DNA of 15,640 nt from Erysipelotrichaceae bacterium (GCA_021442745.1 JABUSI010000063.1:1-15640); one strand, 5' to 3'. Shown: positions 1 through 7,273, numbered from the stretch's first letter. Notes: generated by a model from the sequence alone, not told the origin. A program made the numbers and translations.

Positions 1-1926
1 CTTGCCGTTGGCCGGACTGCGCGGGCGAAGCAGGGAAGCAGGGACTTCCTGTAATTCCTTGTAGACGGCCATTCCGGTTGCAAAGAACGTTGCAGCCAGA
101 CTCAGAATGATGGAGTAGGCAGCAACTTCCGTCAGAAACGGTGTACTGGCATCCGGTAACCGGTACATGATATTGTAGGCGGAAATGATGACGGTCGGGA
201 AAATCCTGAATCCCAGAATCAATCCGACGGTAGCACCGATGACGGTGGCACTTCCGCTGTACAGCAAATATTTGGCGGCAATCTGCAATGTGGAATATCC
301 CAGTGCTTTATAGGATCCGATCTGCGTCCGGTTTTCTTCTACCATCCGCGTCATGGACGTCAGACATACCAGGGCGGCAATGAGTAAGAAGAATACCGGG
401 AATACCTGGGCAATGGCAGCAATCCGGTTGGCATTATCCGCATATTCCGAATAGCCTTCGTTATCGTCACGGGTGAAGGAATACCAGGTCGGATATTCGA
501 TGTCATCGATTTCCTTCTGGGCATCTGCCAGTTCATCCATGGCTTTCTTATAGTTCTTTTTATAGGACGCCAGGCCGTCTTCGTATTTCTTACGGTTGGT
601 ATTGATGGTAGCCTGAGCTTCGTTTAGTTTTTTATAGGTGCTTTTCTTTTTGGAAAGTGCGTCTTCGCATTGTTTCTTTCCTTCCAGTAACTGCTGATAA
701 TCGGCATAGTTTCCTTCCAGTTCGGTTAACTGTGCCTGTAATGCCGGTAAGTTCTGTTCAATCTGAGCAATGCCCTGACGCAGCTGTTCTGCCATACCGG
801 CATATTGTGTATATTCCTGACTGGCAGGGTCCAGAGTGGCTAAATATGCTTCCAGTTGACTCAGCTGCTGTTCGGATTGCGCTTTCTGATTCTGTAAATC
901 GGCAATGGTTGATGTCAGGGTTTCGATTCCCTGCTCCATCGCGATGACATCTTCTTCACTGATGGTGGCAAGAACGGCGTTGATTTCATCTAAGGTTTCC
1001 TGTGCTTTCTTAAAACCGTCTTCGGCTTTCTTCCGGTTGGCATCCAGGGTTTTCTGGGCATCATCCAGCTGTTTTTTGGCATCGTCCAGTTTCTTCTTCG
1101 CTTTTGCCAGCTTATCCATGGCTTTCGTCTTTTCTTTGTCGTATTCTTCCTGCGCTTCGGTTTTTACGGTATTGTACCGATACTCTTCCCGTTCGCTTTC
1201 AAACTGCGCTAATCCGTCTACAAAATTCGTGACCGTTTCCTTGTACATGGCGGAATTGAATACGAGTTGTCCGGTGGATTGCAGAGTTACATAGATGTCG
1301 GTATACACGTCCATGCAGAATGCCTCCGGCAGAACCATCCCGTAGAGATCCACTTCTCCGGAAGCCAGTGTACTCGGCCCTTTTTTGTACGTCACATACA
1401 ATGGGGACTCAATCAGTCCGACAACGGTAAACGTATCCGTTTTCAGGGAATCCAGAATATCGTCGGAATCCAGGGATAAGGTAAACGTACTGCCGATGGC
1501 ATATTCCCCGGAAATAATGGCACCGTTTTCCACAACGATTTCGTTTTCGTTTTCCGGGAAACGTCCTTCAATCAGACGAGGCAGACTGATGGTTTCCGGA
1601 AGGGAAATCAGACGGATGACATACATATCTTCCTCTCCGCTCTGGATGGTATCCAGAGTGTATCCGGTTTCTGTCTGATTCACGTTCTTTAACCCCTGGA
1701 CGGCTTTTACGTCATCGTCGGTTAATCCTAACGTGCTCTGGAAATGTACGTCCATCAGATTGCTGGTTTCATAATATGTCTGGGCCGTGGTTATCATATC
1801 CGGTCCGGCTGCTTTGACGCCGGCAAAGAAACCGACACCCAGGCAGACAATGGCCATGATGGACAGATACCGGCCCATACTGCGGCGGATTTCCCGCAGT
1901 GCATCTTTCAATAAGGACCGCTTCAT
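1..1926 (-). CDS. FtsX-type ABC transporter permease with extracellular coiled coil (C-terminus beyond window)
   Basis: The frame is open from the ATG at 1926 to the left edge, giving 642 residues without a stop. It is the membrane subunit of an ABC exporter, partner of the ATPase gene just upstream. A first TM lies near residues 16-36, then an extracytoplasmic domain, a long Lys/Glu/Ala/Gln-rich coiled coil at about 240-465, and three TMs near 498-522, 542-568 and 592-615. Between the second and third TMs sits the FtsX-like signature RTQIGSYKALGYS. The Pro-rich LLRPRSPANGK at the edge usually precedes a second FtsX half, so perhaps 400-500 residues are missing (family knowledge). The start codon shares its A with the ATPase stop (TAATG), implying translational coupling. 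Substrate unknown; relatives export peptides or lipids or act on the cell wall. The family call is firm, the cargo is not. Confidence 0.9.
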   Translation of the reverse strand, partial: MKRSLLKDALREIRRSMGRYLSIMAIVCLGVGFFAGVKAAGPDMITTAQTYYETSNLMDVHFQSTLGLTDDDVKAVQGLKNVNQTETGYTLDTIQSGEEDMYVIRLISLPETISLPRLIEGRFPENENEIVVENGAIISGEYAIGSTFTLSLDSDDILDSLKTDTFTVVGLIESPLYVTYKKGPSTLASGEVDLYGMVLPEAFCMDVYTDIYVTLQSTGQLVFNSAMYKETVTNFVDGLAQFESEREEYRYNTVKTEAQEEYDKEKTKAMDKLAKAKKKLDDAKKQLDDAQKTLDANRKKAEDGFKKAQETLDEINAVLATISEEDVIAMEQGIETLTSTIADLQNQKAQSEQQLSQLEAYLATLDPASQEYTQYAGMAEQLRQGIAQIEQNLPALQAQLTELEGNYADYQQLLEGKKQCEDALSKKKSTYKKLNEAQATINTNRKKYEDGLASYKKNYKKAMDELADAQKEIDDIEYPTWYSFTRDDNEGYSEYADNANRIAAIAQVFPVFFLLIAALVCLTSMTRMVEENRTQIGSYKALGYSTLQIAAKYLLYSGSATVIGATVGLILGFRIFPTVIISAYNIMYRLPDASTPFLTEVAAYSIILSLAATFFATGMAVYKELQEVPASLLRPRSPANGK

Positions 1927-2630
1927 TACCATTCAATCCTTTCGATATCCATCGGATGATCGTTGACGGTGACGCTTTCAATCTGTGCGTTTTTGATTTT
2001 TATGACTCTGTCAGCCATCGGGGTGATGGCCAGATTATGGGTAACGATGATAACCGTCATATTCAGTTGGCGGCACATATCGCGTAACAGCTGCAATACC
2101 TGTTTTCCGGTTACGTAGTCCAGGGCACCGGTCGGTTCATCGCAAAGCAATAGTTTCGGATTTTTAGCCAGAGCTCTGGCAATGGCTACCCGCTGCTGTT
2201 CCCCGCCGGATAACTGGGAAGGGAAATTGTTAATCCGGTCTGCCAGACCGACCTGAACAAGGGTTTCCTTGGCATTCAGAGAGTTTTTGCAGATCTGGGT
2301 GGCCAGTTCCACATTTTCCAGAGCCGTCAGATTCGGTACCAGGTTGTAAAACTGAAATACGAAACCGACATCCGTCCGACGGTATTCGGTCAATTGTTTG
2401 CGGGAACATCTGGCGATATCTTTTCCGTCAATGAGAAGCTGTCCTTCATCAACCGAGTCCATCCCTCCGAGCATGTTTAAAACGGTTGTTTTCCCGGCTC
2501 CTGACGGACCCACGATGACAACCAGTTCGCCCTTGTCAACGGACAGATTCAGCTTGTTGGCAGCGGTGATGGTGACTTCTCCCATATGATAGTGCTTGCT
2601 GACATTGATAAATTCTACAAAATGGCTCAT
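1926..2630 (-). CDS. ABC transporter ATP-binding protein (LolD/MacB-like)
   Basis: This 234-residue cytoplasmic ATPase should power the adjacent FtsX permease. Walker A is GPSGAGKTT at residues 41-49; a Q-loop lies in FVFQFYN, the ABC signature is LSGGEQQR, Walker B with catalytic Glu is LLLCDEPTGALD, and the H-loop is VIIVTHN. Its length matches the single-domain LolD/MacB/FtsE ATPases. The C-terminal tail after the H-loop is slightly extended and acidic. The ATG at 2630 has GGAGG 8-12 bases upstream. It is first in a two-gene operon; the stop overlaps the permease ATG by one base. An extended -10 lies 24 bases before the start, directly after the terminator of the preceding minus-strand unit, so the pair is probably transcribed separately from it. 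Confidence 0.95.
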   Translation of the reverse strand: MSHFVEFINVSKHYHMGEVTITAANKLNLSVDKGELVVIVGPSGAGKTTVLNMLGGMDSVDEGQLLIDGKDIARCSRKQLTEYRRTDVGFVFQFYNLVPNLTALENVELATQICKNSLNAKETLVQVGLADRINNFPSQLSGGEQQRVAIARALAKNPKLLLCDEPTGALDYVTGKQVLQLLRDMCRQLNMTVIIVTHNLAITPMADRVIKIKNAQIESVTVNDHPMDIERIEW

Positions 2631-2654
2631 AAACTACCTCCATTCGCTCCTTCT

Positions 2655-2663
2655 ATTTTACCA
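2655..2663 (-). promoter_or_regulatory. Extended -10 promoter of the ABC operon
   Basis: On the minus strand the sequence reads TGGTAAAAT, an extended -10 (TG-n-TATAAT type), ending 24 bases before the ABC ATPase start. No good -35 is visible; the expected position falls in the loop of the upstream terminator. The block is nearly identical to the one at 15594-15602. Confidence 0.6.
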
Positions 2664-2664
2664 T

Positions 2665-2690
2665 GAAAAAACACACAGGATATGTGTGTT
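2665..2690 (-). terminator. Intrinsic terminator after the two-gene unit 2690-3651
   Basis: On the minus strand AACACACA pairs with TGTGTGTT around the five-base loop TATCC, followed by a run of Ts. The stem begins in the stop codon of the 2690-3232 gene. Confidence 0.85.
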
Positions 2691-3232
2691 TACTCTTTTA
2701 TTCGAAACAGTACGCGAAGAAGCAGCAAAACCGGCAAAACCGCAATGCTTAAGGTCGCAAACAAAGACAGCATTTCTTCTTTGTATGTTTTCCGGCTTTC
2801 ATAATAATAGTCGATGGATTTTCCGACGACAAGATTACCTTCCTTATAGGACATGGATACCATCGCATAGCAATGCGTATCGTCCGGCGTCCATACATCT
2901 TCTTTTTCTTCCACTGCGTAATTCAAGGGAACAATCACCATGGATTCGCCTTCTTTTGCCGAACTGTACAGAACACCGTTTACGGAATCGTATACAACCA
3001 GAAAACATGTATGCGTATCCGCTAACTGTACGCCATCTTTTACGAACTGCTGTGCAATCAGTTTTTTCACGGAATTGCCGTCATTCAGAAACTCGACGGC
3101 TTTACAGGCAACATCCCTCTGTTCGGTATAGAAACCGGATTTTGCCTGTAAATCATAAGAGGTAAACATCAGTAAACCGCAGGCTGCCATTGCCAGAATG
3201 ATGCAGCACCAGCTGTACAGGACTTTTCTCAT
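2690..3232 (-). CDS. Two-TM membrane protein, sensor-like extracellular domain without output domain
   Basis: I do not recognise this 180-residue protein as a named family. The chosen start (MRKVLYSW) overlaps the stop of the upstream gene as ATGA; the frame extends 26 codons further but that part lies inside the upstream gene. A first TM is at about residues 8-24, then an outward-facing domain of about 125 residues with Cache/PAS-like segments (LVVYDSVNGVLYSS, GNLVVGKSIDYYY), then a second TM at about 154-175 and the short tail RIKE. This is the layout of a histidine-kinase or chemoreceptor sensor region cut off right after its second TM. A terminator starts at the stop codon, so no output domain follows. 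It may be a stand-alone sensor, a partner of the coupled C_GCAxxG protein, or a decayed kinase. Expression is likely tied to the upstream gene. Confidence 0.75.
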   Translation of the reverse strand: MRKVLYSWCCIILAMAACGLLMFTSYDLQAKSGFYTEQRDVACKAVEFLNDGNSVKKLIAQQFVKDGVQLADTHTCFLVVYDSVNGVLYSSAKEGESMVIVPLNYAVEEKEDVWTPDDTHCYAMVSMSYKEGNLVVGKSIDYYYESRKTYKEEMLSLFATLSIAVLPVLLLLRVLFRIKE

Positions 3233-3651
3233 GCGGCTTCTTTTTCTTCCTGCAGCTGCCGTATGGTTGCTTCCAGTACTTCGGCAGCAGCGGTTACGGT
3301 ATTGACACATTTGATATCCGGATCCGGATTATGCCATACCGGTTTGATATTCATACATTTTCTGGCACCGAATTTCGCTTCCATATTCCGCATCAGGGTA
3401 ACGCCGATTTTACGGACGAACGCTTTGTCGTCATGGGCTTTTCCTTTTACAAAATACCGGCTGGCAACGGCCATAGCACCGATAATGGCACCGCAGACGT
3501 CTCCGCATCCGCATCCGCCTCCATAGACCGCAAAGGCTGCGGATACGGTCGGATCCAGATTCAACTGATAAAATTCATTTCCTGCCAGAATGATGGATTC
3601 GGCACAATTGTACCCTTGTTTGTAGTATTTTACTGCGACGGTTTCTAACAT
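3229..3651 (-). CDS. C_GCAxxG_C_C-family probable redox protein
   Basis: A 140-residue soluble protein of the C_GCAxxG_C_C family (probable redox or metal-binding proteins, function poorly known). Visible hallmarks are NCAES with Cys16, the glycine- and cysteine-rich GGGCGCGDVCGAIIGA, and later single cysteines in ARKCMNI and IKCVN; the conserved cysteines suggest an Fe-S or other metal site (inference). The ATG at 3651 is preferred because AGAGAGG sits 8 bases before it; an in-frame GTG six codons upstream has no such site. The gene ends in an ATGA overlap with the small membrane protein downstream, so the two are probably made together. Charge-rich C-terminal helix (RQLQEEKEAA). Family call fairly secure, biochemical role not. 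Confidence 0.88.
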   Translation of the reverse strand: MLETVAVKYYKQGYNCAESIILAGNEFYQLNLDPTVSAAFAVYGGGCGCGDVCGAIIGAMAVASRYFVKGKAHDDKAFVRKIGVTLMRNMEAKFGARKCMNIKPVWHNPDPDIKCVNTVTAAAEVLEATIRQLQEEKEAA

Positions 3652-3675
3652 GGTATCTACCTCTCTCACGGTATC

Positions 3676-3684
3676 ATTCTATCA
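3676..3684 (-). promoter_or_regulatory. Extended -10 promoter of the C_GCAxxG / membrane protein pair
   Basis: Minus-strand TGATAGAAT ends 24 bases before the ATG at 3651. The -35 is weak or absent. It lies back to back with the plus-strand promoter at 3713-3721 in a 96-base divergent gap. Confidence 0.5.
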
Positions 3685-3712
3685 TATCGACGGGAATATT
3701 TCATACGAAAAG

Positions 3713-3721
3713 TGCTATACT
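3713..3721 (+). promoter_or_regulatory. Extended -10 promoter of the oxidoreductase / PPC operon
   Basis: TGCTATACT, an extended -10, ends 26 bases before the ATG at 3748. No convincing -35 is seen. Confidence 0.55.
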
Positions 3722-3747
3722 GAAAGTACGAAAGCGAGGAAGAAACC

Positions 3748-4716
3748 ATGACCATACAGTACGGAATTGTGTCAACGGCATCGATTGTACCACGGTTTGT
3801 GCAAGGGGTACGTGACAGCAGAGAAGGGGAAGTCCGGGCTATTTGTTCACGGAGTCTGAAAAGGGCACAGAAGGTTGCCGAAAAACTGCAGATACCGGTT
3901 GCTTACGGCAGTTATGAAGAACTTCTGAACGATTCGCAGATTGACGTCGTCTACATTGCCACGATTAACGATTTGCATTACGAATACGCGAAAATGGCGT
4001 TGCTTGCTGACAAACATGTCGTGGTGGAAAAACCGTTCGTACTGGAAAAACGTCAGGCAACGGACTTGTTCCGGCTGGCGCATACCAGAAGGAAATTTTT
4101 AATGGAAGCCCAGAAGGAAGTTTTTCTTCCGATTACGGAAAAAGTGAAGGAGTGGGCGGAAAACAGAATCGGAAAAGTGGGATATATCAACATGATGGCA
4201 TCGTTCCCGGGACGGTTTGATTACGACCACTGGATGTTTGATACAAAACACGGGGGAGGCTGCTTATGGGGTTCCAATTCCTATACCGTTGCCTATCTGC
4301 AGTATCTGTTTCATCCGAAACTCATTGAGTATACGGCACGGGCAACGTTTGCGCCGACAAAGACGGACCATTGCATCCAGATGACGTACGTTCTGGACAA
4401 TAACATTCTGGTCGGCAGTACGATTACCATGAACGTTCCTACCCGAAACGTAATGGAAATCTACGGTGACAAAGGATATATCCAGATTGAAAACTACTGG
4501 AAAGCCAGGGAGGCGAAACTTGTCTGCAACGGACAGACGGAAGTGTGCGAAATTCCTTGTCCGTGCGAATTTGTATATGAGGTCGATCATATCAACGACT
4601 GTATTACGAAGGGATTAACGGAAAGTCCGGTGATGACCGGGGAAATGACGGTAAAAATCACCGAGATTACGGAATTCATGTATCATGAAATACATAGCTG
4701 GGAGGAAGAAGACTGA
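3748..4716 (+). CDS. Gfo/Idh/MocA-family NAD(P)-dependent oxidoreductase
   Basis: A 322-residue cytoplasmic oxidoreductase expected to act on a sugar, inositol or dihydrodiol-type substrate with a bound nicotinamide cofactor. The N-terminal Rossmann fold opens with IQYGIVSTASIVPRFV, and the family motif EKPF (Glu94-Lys95-Pro96) is intact. The C-terminal substrate domain runs from about residue 125. Oddity: where relatives usually carry a GGGALLDxGxY segment, this protein reads GGGCLWGSNSY (residues 169-179), so the usual Asp is replaced while the final Tyr is kept; substrate or activity may be atypical (inference). Start chosen at an ATG with GAGGAAG about 7 bases upstream. Its TGA overlaps the next ATG by one base (TGATG), so it is coupled to the PPC-domain gene. 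Family call secure, substrate unknown. Confidence 0.9.
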   Translation: MTIQYGIVSTASIVPRFVQGVRDSREGEVRAICSRSLKRAQKVAEKLQIPVAYGSYEELLNDSQIDVVYIATINDLHYEYAKMALLADKHVVVEKPFVLEKRQATDLFRLAHTRRKFLMEAQKEVFLPITEKVKEWAENRIGKVGYINMMASFPGRFDYDHWMFDTKHGGGCLWGSNSYTVAYLQYLFHPKLIEYTARATFAPTKTDHCIQMTYVLDNNILVGSTITMNVPTRNVMEIYGDKGYIQIENYWKAREAKLVCNGQTEVCEIPCPCEFVYEVDHINDCITKGLTESPVMTGEMTVKITEITEFMYHEIHSWEEED

Positions 4717-5153
4717 TGGAATACAGAATTATGGAACACCGGCAATCCGGCTTGACAATCTATGCCCGTCTGGATAAGGGAGAAGAAATCCTGACAAGCC
4801 TTACAAAACTTGCTGAAGAATGTCAGATTGTATGTGCGGAAGTCAACGGACTTGGCGCAACGGATAAATTTACGGTCGGGGCTTACAGCATCCCTGACAA
4901 ACAATATTTCAGAAACACGTTTGAAGGTGTTTACGAAATCACTTCTTTACACGGTACGATTACCCGGATGGATGACAAGCCGTATCTGCATCTGCATATG
5001 ACTGCCGGTGGTCTTGACGGTTCGGTAAAAGGCGGTCATCTGAACGAAGCGTTCATCAGCGTGACCTGTGAACTGGTCATTCATGCATCAAATGGCAGAA
5101 TAAATCGTCAGAAAGATGCGGAAACAGGAATTAATCTCTTCCATTTTGATTAA
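4716..5153 (+). CDS. PPC-domain (DUF296) protein
   Basis: A 145-residue single-domain protein of the PPC family (plants and prokaryotes conserved, DUF296). The signature is clear: HLHM with His92 and His94, then GGLDGSVKGGHL with His108, the histidines that bind zinc in solved bacterial members. In plants the domain accompanies AT-hook DNA-binding proteins; in bacteria the role of the lone domain is unsettled, so DNA binding should not be assumed. The start has GGGAGGAAG about 8 bases upstream and overlaps the oxidoreductase stop, making a two-gene operon. No terminator follows; the CDF promoter overlaps the 3' end of this gene. Confidence 0.88.
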   Translation: MEYRIMEHRQSGLTIYARLDKGEEILTSLTKLAEECQIVCAEVNGLGATDKFTVGAYSIPDKQYFRNTFEGVYEITSLHGTITRMDDKPYLHLHMTAGGLDGSVKGGHLNEAFISVTCELVIHASNGRINRQKDAETGINLFHFD

Positions 5154-5166
5154 TTTCATGTATAAT
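5138..5166 (+). promoter_or_regulatory. Promoter of the CDF leader RNA
   Basis: A consensus TATAAT at 5161-5166 with a weak -35 (CTTCCA, 17-base spacer) inside the end of the PPC gene. Transcription would start near 5173, exactly where the structured leader begins. Confidence 0.6.
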
Positions 5167-5172
5167 ACCTTT

Positions 5173-5256
5173 ACATGTCAGGCTTCAAGCCGGGCTACAC
5201 AGTAGCAGCAGAAACAGTACTGCAGGACAACCCTAACCGATTGCCATGCAGTGCTG
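5173..5256 (+). promoter_or_regulatory. Candidate metal riboswitch (NiCo/czcD-type) in the CDF leader
   Basis: The 110-base leader of the CDF gene folds into a possible four-stem junction. P1 is CAUG 5174-5177 with CAUG 5245-5248, extended by CAG/UUG after a mismatch. P2 is GGCU 5181-5184 with AGCC 5188-5191. P3 is GCUAC 5194-5198 with GUAGC 5202-5206. P4 is GCAG 5208-5211 with CUGC 5220-5223. Unpaired GGACAACCC follows P4. The P1 3' strand and P4 share bases with the terminator hairpin at 5215-5256, so aptamer and terminator exclude each other: the layout of a ligand-on transcriptional switch. The NiCo class controls CDF exporters in Firmicutes including Erysipelotrichaceae (established). 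Assignment to that class rests on context, stem layout and a remembered consensus; a Rfam NiCo model hit would settle it. Confidence 0.6.
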
Positions 5257-5263
5257 TTTTTTT
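5215..5263 (+). terminator. Leader terminator (attenuator) before the CDF gene
   Basis: CAGTACTGCA at 5215-5224 pairs over ten bases (one G-U) with TGCAGTGCTG at 5247-5256, followed by seven Ts. It lies 20 bases before the CDF start codon and its RBS, so it would stop transcription before the gene unless the leader takes the alternative fold. Confidence 0.8.
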
Positions 5264-5282
5264 ATGTATCAGGAGGAACCTT

Positions 5283-6149
5283 ATGGACAAATACGAACAA
5301 GTTGCGATGAAAGTATCCACAATCAGTATTATAGTAAACGTAGTCTTATCCGCAGTGAAATTCCTTGCCGGTCTGATTGCCCATTCCCAGGCAATGATTT
5401 CCGATGCCGTTCATTCCTTATCCGACGTACTGAGTACGCTGGTGGTTATGGTAGGTATCCATATTTCCCAGAGACAATCCGATGACGATCACCCTTACGG
5501 GCACGAACGGCTGGAAAGCGTGGCATCCGTTTTGCTGGCGGTTTTGCTGGCAATGGCCGGTGCCGGTATTGCGATCAGCGGATACCGGAATATGAATACG
5601 GTAACTGTTCCGGGAACGTTCGCGCTGGTTGCGGCAATCCTTTCCATTGTTGTCAAGGAATGGATGTTTCAGTATACGGCTAAATATGCCAAAGAGATTA
5701 ATTCCGGTGCGTTGATGGCCGATGCCTGGCATCATCGTTCCGACAGCCTGTCATCCATCGGCGCATTGATTGGTATTGCCGGTGCCAAGATGGGATATCC
5801 GATTATGGATACCCTGGCATCCATGGTCATCAGTGTGTTCATTGTAAAAGCGGCATATGATATCTTCATGCAGGCAATATCCCAGCTGGTTGACCATGCC
5901 GTGGATGATGAAACGCAGGAAAATATCAGAAATCTTGTACGGGCCAATGAAAACGTAAAAAACATCGACTCCATGCGGACAAGAATGTTCGGATCCAAAA
6001 TTTATGTGGATCTGGAGCTGGCAGTAGAGGGAACGTTAACCGTAAAGGAAGGGCATGCGATAGCGGAATCCGTTCACGATGCCATTGAATCGACTTTTGC
6101 CAACGTCAAACATTGCATGATTCATATACAACCGTATGAAGAAAAATGA
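5283..6149 (+). CDS. Cation diffusion facilitator (CDF) family metal exporter
   Basis: A 288-residue inner-membrane divalent-metal/proton antiporter. Six TMs can be drawn. The metal site is formed by H44-xxx-D48 in TM2 (SDAVHSLSDVLS) and H150-xxx-D154 in TM5 (ADAWHHRSDSLSS), the His/Asp set of Zn/Co-type CDFs. The loop after TM2 has the usual DDDHPYGHERLE. The C-terminal cytoplasmic ferredoxin-like domain (about 205-288) contains further His residues. The ATG at 5283 is chosen because AGGAGG stands just upstream; the longer open frame from 5175 runs through the leader terminator. Substrate is not determined by sequence alone; the leader suggests Ni/Co if the riboswitch call holds. The buk promoter overlaps its stop codon. 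Confidence 0.93.
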   Translation: MDKYEQVAMKVSTISIIVNVVLSAVKFLAGLIAHSQAMISDAVHSLSDVLSTLVVMVGIHISQRQSDDDHPYGHERLESVASVLLAVLLAMAGAGIAISGYRNMNTVTVPGTFALVAAILSIVVKEWMFQYTAKYAKEINSGALMADAWHHRSDSLSSIGALIGIAGAKMGYPIMDTLASMVISVFIVKAAYDIFMQAISQLVDHAVDDETQENIRNLVRANENVKNIDSMRTRMFGSKIYVDLELAVEGTLTVKEGHAIAESVHDAIESTFANVKHCMIHIQPYEEK

Positions 6150-6155
6150 TACAAT
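6147..6155 (+). promoter_or_regulatory. Extended -10 promoter of butyrate kinase
   Basis: TGATACAAT ends 20 bases before the buk start; its TGA is the stop codon of the CDF gene. The -35 is weak. It could let buk be transcribed independently of the metal-controlled upstream gene. Confidence 0.45.
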
Positions 6156-6175
6156 AACAACCGGCAGGTGATGAT

Positions 6176-7273
6176 ATGAAAACATATCGTATATTGGTAA
6201 TCAATCCGGGTTCCACGTCGACAAAAATCGCGGTATTCGAAAACGAAACGTGCACGTATGAGGCAAGCGTATTTCACGATACGCCGGTATTGATGGGATT
6301 TAAAACGTTAAATGACCAGTTGCCGTACCGGAAACAGTTGATCAAAGAACATCTGGAAGCTAAAAATATCGATATCCGTACGTTTGATGCGTTTGTAGGA
6401 AGAGGCGGCAGCAGTTATTCGATGTCTTCCGGAACGTATGAAATCAATGAGAAACTGGTGGAAGATAACCGGTTAGCCAAAGGCGGATCGGATCATCCGT
6501 CCAATCTCGGCATTCTGCTGGCAAACGAATTCCATGAAGAATACGGCGGAAGGATGTTTACCGTTGACCCGATCTGTGTGGACGAACTGTGTGATCCGGC
6601 GCGTATGACCGGAATCAAGGGTGTATATCGTACCGCCAGGTTTCATGTGTTAAATCAACGGGCTATGGCCAGGGAATATGCGACGATGCTAGGGAAAAAG
6701 ATTGAAGAAGTCAATCTGATTGTCTGTCATATCGATGGCGGTATTACCGTATGTGCCCATAAACAGGGAAGGATGATTGACGGTAACGACGGAGCAGGAG
6801 GAGACGGCCCGTATACACCGACGCGGTTAGGAAGTGTGGCGGTAATTGATCTTCTGGATTATCTGAACGATCATTCCGTTGAGGAAGTCCGGAACATGTG
6901 TACAAGATCGGGAGGTTTTGCGTCACATTTTAATACGTCCGATACCGAAACCGTGCATAAGCGGATGACGGAAGGAGACAAACAGGCAGAACGGGTATAC
7001 GAAGGGATGATTTATCAGATCTGCAAATATATCGGCGCCATGAGTACCGTACTGGAAGGAAATGTAGACGGCATTGTGTTAGGCGGCGGTCTGGTGCGTT
7101 ATGCGGATTTGACCGATCGGATCAAACAACGCTGCCAATGGATTGCCCCGGTACACGTCTTTTATGAAGAATTCGAACATCGCGGACTGGCGTTGGGGGC
7201 CTTACGGGTATTGCGTGGGGAAGAACAGGCAAAAACATATACCGGCATTCCGGTATTTACGGAATTTGAATAA
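6176..7273 (+). CDS. buk: Butyrate kinase
   Basis: A 365-residue ASKHA-fold acyl kinase that interconverts butyryl phosphate plus ADP with butyrate plus ATP (possibly branched-chain acyl phosphates too). The N-terminal phosphate loop is VINPGSTSTKIAVF (Asn10 to Lys17 core), the central motif is HIDGGITVCAHKQGRMIDG followed by NDGAGGDGPYTPTR, and the late glycine-rich GIVLGGGLVRY fits the adenosine motif. Length is slightly above the usual ~355. The ATG at 6176 has AGGTG about 6 bases upstream. No phosphate butyryltransferase (ptb), acyl-CoA dehydrogenase or other butyrate gene lies beside it, unlike the clostridial ptb-buk operon. A strong terminator follows, so it is a single-gene unit or the tail of a CDF-buk transcript. 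Confidence 0.95.
   Translation: MKTYRILVINPGSTSTKIAVFENETCTYEASVFHDTPVLMGFKTLNDQLPYRKQLIKEHLEAKNIDIRTFDAFVGRGGSSYSMSSGTYEINEKLVEDNRLAKGGSDHPSNLGILLANEFHEEYGGRMFTVDPICVDELCDPARMTGIKGVYRTARFHVLNQRAMAREYATMLGKKIEEVNLIVCHIDGGITVCAHKQGRMIDGNDGAGGDGPYTPTRLGSVAVIDLLDYLNDHSVEEVRNMCTRSGGFASHFNTSDTETVHKRMTEGDKQAERVYEGMIYQICKYIGAMSTVLEGNVDGIVLGGGLVRYADLTDRIKQRCQWIAPVHVFYEEFEHRGLALGALRVLRGEEQAKTYTGIPVFTEFE

Noticed and set aside
657..1678. Plus-strand frames opposite the ABC permease (657-947, 905-1294, 1385-1678)
   Set aside because: They are antisense shadows of the permease coding sequence, with no RBS and Ser/Phe-rich composition typical of reversed coiled-coil codons.
5175..5282. N-terminal extension of the CDF protein (36 codons)
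   Set aside because: The extension is translated from the leader hairpins and the terminator, while AGGAGG directly precedes the ATG at 5283.
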